Origin: Rhabditoides inermis
Taxonomy: Eukaryota; Nematoda; Chromadorea; Rhabditida; Rhabditidae
Direction of reading: 5' to 3'
Assembly: GCA_963966185.1 (NCBI GenBank)
Contig: CAWZYM010000147.1
Coordinates: 1 to 64,000 of the forward strand
DNA: 64,000 nucleotides
A model generated the notes under the pieces. It worked only from the letters and a program-made list of their open reading frames with translations, made no database searches and was not told the DNA's origin. The translations under genes and the position numbers were made by a program. Shown here piece by piece: positions 54,961 to 64,000 of this stretch. Position 1 is the stretch's first letter. The number at the start of each line of letters is the position of its first letter.

Positions 54961-57789
54961 CAAATAACGTAATCCGGGTGACTATTGAACGCAACGACTC
55001 GTGAAATAATGGACTGAATTCTCAAGCAAGAAAGAAAAGATAGAAAAAAGAGCAAAGATCATAAAATCGCTTGCCTCAATGGATTGAGATAGACACAGGT
55101 GCGAAACAGGTTCTCGGAAAAGAAAATGAAATAACACAGGAAGTTGTGAATTGTAAAATAGGAAACGTTTTGTATGACTCTACTTACTCACTAGTCACCT
55201 CTTGTGACCATATGTCGACAGTTGACTGTAGTAGGATTCTCATTAGAAGAGGGGCGGGGCCAAGATGCCATTACCGTATCCCCGCCCACACAGTAATTGG
55301 CTTAGTGGGTGGTACAATGAAGATAGTGATCAGATTGATAACAGTGATGGATTGGTCATGCATGTCTACATTGCACAGCCTGAGGCAATGTTGCCACTCC
55401 AGTAAGAAAAGGGAGTGCTGGGGGCTAGAGAGACGAAGACCGAGTTACAGATATAGATTGTCTGGATAAGCTATAGGGCATCCCCCCCGTTCATCGTACG
55501 GCAGTCATTTCTTAGAATATTTACCAGACAGCGTTTGAGGAATCAAAGCTCGTTATCGGCCCGCGCGAGACCATTCGACCGCGCTATTCGCGCACTTGCC
55601 GGTCTCTTTTCAGGGAAATGAGGGTCATTTGCAAGTCTAATGAAGCAGAGTTTTCCAGCTTCTAGAGTTAATAACTCTGCTCCCGAGATTCCAAATGACA
55701 CGAAACTTTTACAGGATGTCCGTAGTACTGGTCCCCATAGATTCTCCTCGGCGATTTTTGATTGTTCAATTGGTTCCCGAGATATCAGTCGATAACATCC
55801 TATGTACGACCATTTTGTAGGTAATTCACGCCAAGAGAAATAACTCACTTCAAAGTTGACCAAATTGCACCAAATTTTGATATGTTCTTCCAAGATGCCA
55901 TACCGACATAATGTCCTCGTTAGAATTTTCACTTTTGCGTTTATTACAGTACTACTGTTCAAAAACTCCGAATTGACAAGCATTTACATAAATTTCTCGT
56001 CATTTCGCCCATTTCTGGAAGCTAGCCGATAATGCCGTACGATGAAATTGGGGAATGGCCTCTATGCACACAAAAAAGTAAGTCACGTTCGAAAACGTAT
56101 TTGACGCAGGCTGAAACGTATTTACACTCAGCGTGGAAGAGGATTCGGCGGTATCTGTGTCTTTTCTACACAGGTGTGCGAGATTTGGGAAGGATAAGAG
56201 AGTGGAGAGACATTGGAAGGAGAATTTATGGGTTTATGAGATAGGAAAGACCGCAAATCCAGAAAGACGAGAGAAGCCGGAATCAATTTCACAACCAAAC
56301 ATGGACAAGCATGTACACATTTGTAGTTGAACTCGGATGATTGCGTGACAGCTACTTTCAAAAGGTTTCACAGTTTCACTACAAACCATAGCGACATATT
56401 CATATGCCAACAGTATTCCCACCTAACGAGACTAATAGCTATTCCAATTACAGTTCAGGTTCACTTCATTTTCCCAGTGGGTGTCCTCTCTTGGTGGCTC
56501 TTCCAATGACAGCTGACGCAACGGGTGCGAGAGTGAGAATGGCATACTGTAGACACACTGTGAATTGCGCAATTCAAGAAAAAGACTGACAGGGCGACAG
56601 TACTGACACATTCGGATACGGTAATTGGAATTGAAATGCATAGGCGAATAATAGGGATGGCATAACCAAAAGAGGTCTCGGCTGATCTTATCTATTCTGC
56701 GGTCATCTAGTATTCACTCACGGAACATCGTTGGAAAGATGGGATGAGTAATGGACAGAACAGAATGGAACATCACTAGATGATTCGAAAAAGGTTTCTC
56801 GAAGAGTGGTTCAAAATAGATGTGGAGAGAGACTGGAGGGAAGGCGCGCCAACCACTGGTCACGTCTTCAAAAAGCTGTGTCCAGATGGCTCCAAGGACA
56901 GAGAAAGCGAGACGATTTATTAGCAGTTTATGAGTGATTGTCTATATGAGAGCACATCACGCAATAAACACAGCACGCAAAGTGAAGGTGAGAACCATTC
57001 ACCGAGATACCGTAGGCAGCTTGGGTTACTGTATTCCTAATCCTGATCGAATGTAGGCGAAATATGGACTCATTATGTGATTATTGCCGTTTGACTGCTG
57101 CAATCTGCTCTTTTCTCTTGAGACTCGCCGCTGTATCATTAGCATACTGCCCTCCCTTGTTACATGCTATGACGTCATCGGGAGCACCGACAGAGACAGA
57201 CAGGTGGTAGAGGAGAGACAGACAGGCAGAGAGGCGAGAGTGTGTGGCGAATGGAAGAGGATCAGGCAAGGAAGACGAGAGAGGGACAGGTGTGGCGGGA
57301 AGTCAAAGAAAGGGCATAAAAGGTGATCGCGGGTCAAAGGACAGTGCGGTAATAAATGGTGGCAATTTGCACCCGAAAAGTTAACCTCGAGAGTAGCAAC
57401 GAACGATTTCTAACACAACATACGAGTGCGCCGACGCCTCCGGGTCATAATCGCGTAACAAAGTTACAAAAAAATAAAGTAACAAAATTCATTTAGTCAT
57501 ACTCATTCTGAAGATATCAATAGTGTTAAATAACATGAGAAAACATAAAAAGGACAATATATAGTTGTTGCAAGCGAGTCCTCTGCAATCGACGTATCTC
57601 TCCATTCGCCATCTATTCACAATAGCGGGTGCTCGCCTTCCGACCCACATCACACATTTACACATCCCGAAAAACCTGAAAACATTACTGTTTTTTGTAA
57701 AATCTTCAGATTATTCCAACATAACACATCTATTTTGTATCTAGTGGGGGACAGTAGACAAAAGTAAGTATTATCATGAACCAACTCCC
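54961..57789. other. Noncoding flank upstream of lin-32 in palindrome 2
   Basis: No gene supported. It contains open frames of up to 146 codons (55543-55983 on -, 55071-55469 on +) without recognisable domains, repeated TACAGTA/TACGGTA heptamers, and an imperfect AG-rich stretch near 57190-57310. Mirrored at 61109-63936. Confidence 0.5.
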
Positions 57790-57957
57790 ATGGCCACCAT
57801 AGAAAAGCAATTGAGGAAGAAAACGGTGACACGTGTTGCGATAAGCGTCTCACTGTCACAAGCCAGTTTCGAAGACTTCTTGAAGAGGTATCGGAGTCGA
57901 GGAAGGCAGGCAGCACAGCGCACCTCATACACCACTCTTCGATCCCGCAAAACGAGT
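57790..57957 (+). other. Possible short coding exon, unknown
   Basis: ATG in a good context opens a basic frame (MATIEKQLRKKTVTR ... TTLRSRKT) followed by a donor-like GTGAGT at 57955-57960. No acceptor partner is clear and I recognise no family. It may belong to the 5' region of the retroelement that follows. Mirrored at 60941-61108 on -. Confidence 0.2.
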
Positions 57958-58056
57958 GAGTATACTAGAGTATCCACGGTACAAACTTCATTTCAATCAG
58001 CGAGTGTGAATCTGAATTCTGCCTACGTGAAGAACCTCCTATTTCTCTCTCACCGC

Positions 58057-58667
58057 TACTCTCTAATCGAACTCACTTCATCGCCAACACCCTTGGCGTG
58101 GAGTTTAGGGTGGTTGACGTGTACAGGATGGGCAAGTCCAGCCCCAAGGGGCGCACTGTCAAGGTGGTATTCGCCTCGTCTCTGGACGCGACTGCGTTCA
58201 TCCAGGGATACACGCTCAACGGGGGAAGCGTGCCCGGTATCTACATCCGCGAGTCGCAGCCGGAATCGGTGCTGGTTGCGCGGCGACAGCTGAACACCGA
58301 CTGCAAGGACAGGAGGGAGAAGACCGGCAAGGACTATGTCGTCTACGCCAACAGGATCGTCCTGCGAGACGACATCTTCTTCCTCCGCCGCACTCTGCCT
58401 CGCCCCGGCGAGTCTGTTCAGTCTGTCTCTGCTCACCTCGCCCCGCCCACCACGCCCCGCCCCACCGCTTTCGCCTCTCGTCGCTTCCCCTCTGTGTCCG
58501 AGTATTCGTCGTTGCCGCCCGTGTCGAGTGTTGGTGCCGCGCCGTCCTCTGATCTCTCCGGAGTGACGATGGGTGGAGGGGACCAGCACATGGCCGAGCC
58601 GCAGCAACAGGCTTTTTGCGTCACACTTCCACTCTCTCGTATTTCAACGCCCGTTCATGTAAAATAA
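58057..58667 (+). pseudogene. CR1-like ORF1, 5'-truncated (left copy)
   Basis: The open frame covers an RNA-binding-like region (VEFRVVDVYRMGKSSPKG ... VKVVFASSLDATAFIQGY) equivalent to the one in ORF1 at 48523-49350, then a Pro/Ser-rich tail and TAA. The N-terminal coiled-coil part is missing. Confidence 0.6.
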
Positions 58668-58677
58668 ACTCCCCGAA

Positions 58678-59434
58678 TTGCATGCATTTCTCTCTATAAA
58701 ACGTTCCGATTTTCTTTTTATCGTAGAAACATTTCTAGACAAAACTGTTCTTGATTCTCAACTTGTTGCTGATCTTCCGTATACCGTATTCCGTAAAGAC
58801 CGCAATGCGCGCGGAGGTGGCTCTCTCATACTTTGTAAATCTAAATTTTCTGTGTCGCGTGTTCCGTTTTCCTGCCGATTGCCCTGTGACATTGTTGCCG
58901 TTGATGTCTCTACCTCCACTTCTTCTCTTCGCATAATATGTGTTTATCGCCCTCCCAATACCAAATGCGCGGATGATGACTCTCTTATTGATCTGCTCTC
59001 CGATCTTTTTCCGTGTAACCATTCCATTGTCGTAGCTCGTAGTAGGTGATTTTAACATTGACGTGTCGGACACCTCTAGCAAGGGAAAGCGTTTTTGTGA
59101 TATGATTGACTCGTTCGGCCTGGCCTTGTGCACATGGTTACCGACCCGACCCGTGAATCGCGATGTATTGATTGGTTGTTATGTGACGAGGCGAGCATTG
59201 TCCAATCTGCGCGCGTGTCCGAGCCGTTCACCCCCTTGTGCGATCACATGTCTATCTCTGCTGTGTTATGTGCCGGTGATCCGGATGTGATATCGTTACC
59301 TCATCCCTGTTTTGGTAAGGGCGATTACACTTCCATGAGGTGTGCTCTCGCTGTTTATGATTGGTCTCACATTTTTGATGGGTTTTGTGACATTGATGAC
59401 ATGTACAACAGATTTTCTGCATTTGTTCTGTCTT
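58678..59434 (+). pseudogene. CR1-like endonuclease, frameshifted and truncated at the palindrome axis (left copy)
   Basis: Endonuclease pieces in three frames: FIVETFLDKT and YRPPNTK, then VVGDFNIDVSD after a shift at about 59037-59045 (the text 'gtagctcgtagtagg' looks like a small duplication), then VTDPTRESRCIDWLL and PLCDHMSISAVL after a second shift near 59133. Homologous to the endonuclease at 47596-48492. It stops before any RT, exactly at the axis of palindrome 2. Confidence 0.7.
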
Positions 59435-59463
59435 AAAATAATTTGTTCTGTCTTAAAATAATA
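59421..59463. repeat. Axis of palindrome 2 with a 20-bp direct repeat
   Basis: ATTTGTTCTGTCTTAAAATA occurs twice in tandem (59421-59440, 59441-59460) and its first 14 bases reappear inverted at 59464-59477. The unpaired spacer between arms is 29 bp. Confidence 0.95.
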
Positions 59464-60220
59464 AAGACAGAACAAATGCAGAAAATCTGTTGTACATGTC
59501 ATCAATGTCACAAAACCCATCAAAAATGTGAGACCAATCATAAACAGCGAGAGCACACCTCATGGAAGTGTAATCGCCCTTACCAAAACAGGGATGAGGT
59601 AACGATATCACATCCGGATCACCGGCACATAACACAGCAGAGATAGACATGTGATCGCACAAGGGGGTGAACGGCTCGGACACGCGCGCAGATTGGACAA
59701 TGCTCGCCTCGTCACATAACAACCAATCAATACATCGCGATTCACGGGTCGGGTCGGTAACCATGTGCACAAGGCCAGGCCGAACGAGTCAATCATATCA
59801 CAAAAACGCTTTCCCTTGCTAGAGGTGTCCGACACGTCAATGTTAAAATCACCTACTACGAGCTACGACAATGGAATGGTTACACGGAAAAAGATCGGAG
59901 AGCAGATCAATAAGAGAGTCATCATCCGCGCATTTGGTATTGGGAGGGCGATAAACACATATTATGCGAAGAGAAGAAGTGGAGGTAGAGACATCAACGG
60001 CAACAATGTCACAGGGCAATCGGCAGGAAAACGGAACACGCGACACAGAAAATTTAGATTTACAAAGTATGAGAGAGCCACCTCCGCGCGCATTGCGGTC
60101 TTTACGGAATACGGTATACGGAAGATCAGCAACAAGTTGAGAATCAAGAACAGTTTTGTCTAGAAATGTTTCTACGATAAAAAGAAAATCGGAACGTTTT
60201 ATAGAGAGAAATGCATGCAA
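59464..60220 (-). pseudogene. CR1-like endonuclease, broken (right copy)
   Basis: Mirror of 58678-59434 with the same frameshifts, so the damage predates the inverted duplication. Confidence 0.7.
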
Positions 60221-60230
60221 TTCGGGGAGT

Positions 60231-60841
60231 TTATTTTACATGAACGGGCGTTGAAATACGAGAGAGTGGAAGTGTGACGCAAAAAGCCTGTTGCTGCGGC
60301 TCGGCCATGTGCTGGTCCCCTCCACCCATCGTCACTCCGGAGAGATCAGAGGACGGCGCGGCACCAACACTCGACACGGGCGGCAACGACGAATACTCGG
60401 ACACAGAGGGGAAGCGACGAGAGGCGAAAGCGGTGGGGCGGGGCGTGGTGGGCGGGGCGAGGTGAGCAGAGACAGACTGAACAGACTCGCCGGGGCGAGG
60501 CAGAGTGCGGCGGAGGAAGAAGATGTCGTCTCGCAGGACGATCCTGTTGGCGTAGACGACATAGTCCTTGCCGGTCTTCTCCCTCCTGTCCTTGCAGTCG
60601 GTGTTCAGCTGTCGCCGCGCAACCAGCACCGATTCCGGCTGCGACTCGCGGATGTAGATACCGGGCACGCTTCCCCCGTTGAGCGTGTATCCCTGGATGA
60701 ACGCAGTCGCGTCCAGAGACGAGGCGAATACCACCTTGACAGTGCGCCCCTTGGGGCTGGACTTGCCCATCCTGTACACGTCAACCACCCTAAACTCCAC
60801 GCCAAGGGTGTTGGCGATGAAGTGAGTTTGATTAGAGAGTA
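60231..60841 (-). pseudogene. CR1-like ORF1, 5'-truncated (right copy)
   Basis: Mirror of 58057-58667, with one substitution just upstream (60829). Confidence 0.6.
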
Positions 60842-61108
60842 GCGGTGAGAGAGAAATAGGAGGTTCTTCACGTAGGCAGAATTCAGATTCACACTCGCTG
60901 ATTGAAATGAAGTTTGTACCGTGGATACTCTAGTATACTCACTCGTTTTGCGGGATCGAAGAGTGGTGTATGAGGTGCGCTGTGCTGCCTGCCTTCCTCG
61001 ACTCCGATACCTCTTCAAGAAGTCTTCGAAACTGGCTTGTGACAGTGAGACGCTTATCGCAACACGTGTCACCGTTTTCTTCCTCAATTGCTTTTCTATG
61101 GTGGCCAT

Positions 61109-63936
61109 GGGAGTTGGTTCATGATAATACTTACTTTTGTCTACTGTCCCCCACTAGATACAAAATAGATGTGTTATGTTGGAATAATCTGAAGATTTTA
61201 CAAAAAACAGTAATGTTTTCAGGTTTTTCGGGATGTGTAAATGTGTGATGTGGGTCGGAAGGCGAGCACCCGCTATTGTGAATAGATGGCGAATGGAGAG
61301 ATACGTCGATTGCAGAGGACTCGCTTGCAACAACTATATATTGTCCTTTTTATGTTTTCTCATGTTATTTAACACTATTGATATCTTCAGAATGAGTATG
61401 ACTAAATGAATTTTGTTACTTTATTTTTTTGTAACTTTGTTACGCGATTATGACCCGGAGGCGTCGGCGCACTCGTATGTTGTGTTAGAAATCGTTCGTT
61501 GCTACTCTCGAGGTTAACTTTTCGGGTGCAAATTGCCACCATTTATTACCGCACTGTCCTTTGACCCGCGATCACCTTTTATGCCCTTTCTTTGACTTCC
61601 CGCCACACCTGTCCCTCTCTCGTCTTCCTTGCCTGATCCTCTTCCATTCGCCACACACTCTCGCCTCTCTGCCTGTCTGTCTCTCCTCTACCACCTGTCT
61701 GTCTCTGTCGGTGCTCCCGATGACGTCATAGCATGTAACAAGGGAGGGCAGTATGCTAATGATACAGCGGCGAGTCTCAAGAGAAAAGAGCAGATTGCAG
61801 CAGTCAAACGGCAATAATCACATAATGAGTCCATATTTCGCCTACATTCGATCAGGATTAGGAATACAGTAACCCAAGCTGCCTACGGTATCTCGGTGAA
61901 TGGTTCTCACCTTCACTTTGCGTGCTGTGTTTATTGCGTGATGTGCTCTCATATAGACAATCACTCATAAACTGCTAATAAATCGTCTCGCTTTCTCTGT
62001 CCTTGGAGCCATCTGGACACAGCTTTTTGAAGACGTGACCAGTGGTTGGCGCGCCTTCCCTCCAGTCTCTCTCCACATCTATTTTGAACCACTCTTCGAG
62101 AAACCTTTTTCGAATCATCTAGTGATGTTCCATTCTGTTCTGTCCATTACTCATCCCATCTTTCCAACGATGTTCCGTGAGTGAATACTAGATGACCGCA
62201 GAATAGATAAGATCAGCCGAGACCTCTTTTGGTTATGCCATCCCTATTATTCGCCTATGCATTTCAATTCCAATTACCGTATCCGAATGTGTCAGTACTG
62301 TCGCCCTGTCAGTCTTTTTCTTGAATTGCGCAATTCACAGTGTGTCTACAGTATGCCATTCTCACTCTCGCACCCGTTGCGTCAGCTGTCATTGGAAGAG
62401 CCACCAAGAGAGGACACCCACTGGGAAAATGAAGTGAACCTGAACTGTAATTGGAATAGCTATTAGTCTCGTTAGGTGGGAATACTGTTGGCATATGAAT
62501 ATGTCGCTATGGTTTGTAGTGAAACTGTGAAACCTTTTGAAAGTAGCTGTCACGCAATCATCCGAGTTCAACTACAAATGTGTACATGCTTGTCCATGTT
62601 TGGTTGTGAAATTGATTCCGGCTTCTCTCGTCTTTCTGGATTTGCGGTCTTTCCTATCTCATAAACCCATAAATTCTCCTTCCAATGTCTCTCCACTCTC
62701 TTATCCTTCCCAAATCTCGCACACCTGTGTAGAAAAGACACAGATACCGCCGAATCCTCTTCCACGCTGAGTGTAAATACGTTTCAGCCTGCGTCAAATA
62801 CGTTTTCGAACGTGACTTACTTTTTTGTGTGCATAGAGGCCATTCCCCAATTTCATCGTACGGCATTATCGGCTAGCTTCCAGAAATGGGCGAAATGACG
62901 AGAAATTTATGTAAATGCTTGTCAATTCGGAGTTTTTGAACAGTAGTACTGTAATAAACGCAAAAGTGAAAATTCTAACGAGGACATTATGTCGGTATGG
63001 CATCTTGGAAGAACATATCAAAATTTGGTGCAATTTGGTCAACTTTGAAGTGAGTTATTTCTCTTGGCGTGAATTACCTACAAAATGGTCGTACATAGGA
63101 TGTTATCGACTGATATCTCGGGAACCAATTGAACAATCAAAAATCGCCGAGGAGAATCTATGGGGACCAGTACTACGGACATCCTGTAAAAGTTTCGTGT
63201 CATTTGGAATCTCGGGAGCAGAGTTATTAACTCTAGAAGCTGGAAAACTCTGCTTCATTAGACTTGCAAATGACCCTCATTTCCCTGAAAAGAGACCGGC
63301 AAGTGCGCGAATTGCGCGGTCGAATGGTCTCGCGCGGGCCGATAACGAGCTTTGATTCCTCAAACGCTGTCTGGTAAATATTCTAAGAAATGACTGCCGT
63401 ACGATGAACGGGGGGATGCCCTATAGCTTATCCAGACAATCTATATCTGTAACTCGGTCTTCGTCTCTCTAGCCCCCAGCACTCCCTTTTCTTACTGGAG
63501 TGGCAACATTGCCTCAGGCTGTGCAATGTAGACATGCATGACCAATCCATCACTGTTATCAATCTGATCACTATCTTCATTGTACCACCCACTAAGCCAA
63601 TTACTGTGTGGGCGGGGATACGGTAATGGCATCTTGGCCCCGCCCCTCTTCTAATGAGAATCCTACTACAGTCAACTGTCGACATATGGTCACAAGAGGT
63701 GACTAGTGAGTAAGTAGAGTCATACAAAACGTTTCCTATTTTACAATTCACAACTTCCTGTGTTATTTCATTTTCTTTTCCGAGAACCTGTTTCGCACCT
63801 GTGTCTATCTCAATCCATTGAGGCAAGCGATTTTATGATCTTTGCTCTTTTTTCTATCTTTTCTTTCTTGCTTGAGAATTCAGTCCATTATTTCACGAGT
63901 CGTTGCGTTCAATAGTCACCCGGATTACGTTATTTG
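61109..63936. other. Noncoding flank, mirrored copy
   Basis: Reverse complement of 54961-57789; nothing additional seen. Confidence 0.5.
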
Positions 63937-63981
63937 ATTGTTCTAATGTATCGCATTCTACAGTACTCTTCTCGTCTCGAA

Positions 63982-64000
63982 ATGTCGTGGCCGTACCCTC
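63982..64000 (+). CDS. lin-32: lin-32 exon 1, second copy, cut by window end
   Basis: ATG and the first six codons (MSWPYP) of the same exon as 54855-54915, on +, with the same putative acceptor (CTACAG) 18 nt upstream. The rest of this gene should lie to the right of the window and may be the intact one. Confidence 0.75.

Larger units (their letters stand above)
54897..59434 (+). repeat. Left arm of palindrome 2
   Basis: Pairs with 59464-64000; position sums are 118898 near the axis and 118897 outside a C-run (7 C at 55483-55489 versus 6). I found two substitutions: 58069/60829 and 55585/63313. The arm may extend further left, but its partner would lie beyond the window. Confidence 0.97.
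59464..64000 (-). repeat. Right arm of palindrome 2, open at the window end
   Basis: Reverse complement of 54897-59434. Still matching at the last base of the window. Confidence 0.97.

Noticed and set aside
55543..55983. 146-codon frame on - (and its mirror at 62915-63355)
   Set aside because: Duplicated only because the palindrome duplicates it; composition and content show no recognisable protein.

Overview
The window is nuclear DNA of a nematode, most likely a rhabditid relative of Caenorhabditis. The support is a cuticle-collagen gene, an N-terminal exon set matching LIN-32 (Atonal-family bHLH), short introns with (T)nCAG acceptors, putative spliced-leader acceptors 1-8 nt before start codons, Pol III tRNA genes, non-LTR retrotransposons, and many TACTGTA/TACGGTA-type heptamers in introns.

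Layout. (1) 1-14773 is a tandem array of an 810-bp unit. Each unit carries tRNA-Glu(CTC) on +, the same tRNA-Glu on -, and tRNA-Gly(GCC) on +, for 54 complete and one cut-off tRNA genes. (2) 14774-29547 has no gene I can support. It is full of (CT)n/(GA)n microsatellites, holds seven exact octamer (ATTTGCAT) sites, and contains a decayed retrotransposon fragment flanked by inverted 3' ends (about 19030-20206). (3) 29556-41242 holds three + strand genes: a 12-exon gene for a 389-aa protein I do not recognise, a 14-exon gene for a secreted cysteine-synthase-family PLP enzyme (461 aa), and a 2-exon cuticle collagen (310 aa). (4) 40723-54300 is a large inverted duplication with arms of about 4.8 kb. 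It starts inside the collagen gene, and a CR1/L2-like retrotransposon lies between the arms. (5) 53781-54915 (- strand) holds the 5' exons of lin-32, ending in helix 1 of the bHLH, followed directly by the duplicated collagen tail in the same orientation and compatible reading frame, so a bHLH-collagen chimera is predicted. (6) 54897-64000 is a second near-perfect palindrome, axis near 59449, arms of at least 4.5 kb, running off the window end inside a second copy of lin-32 exon 1.

The three left genes are single-copy apart from the collagen tail. Everything right of 40723 is inverted duplication, retroelement or the truncated lin-32. The palindromes could be real recent rearrangements or assembly artefacts. 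A few arm-to-arm differences argue against one read simply folded on itself but do not exclude collapsed haplotypes. Exon coordinates were derived by hand from splice sites and phase. Identity of the unrecognised genes would need database searches.
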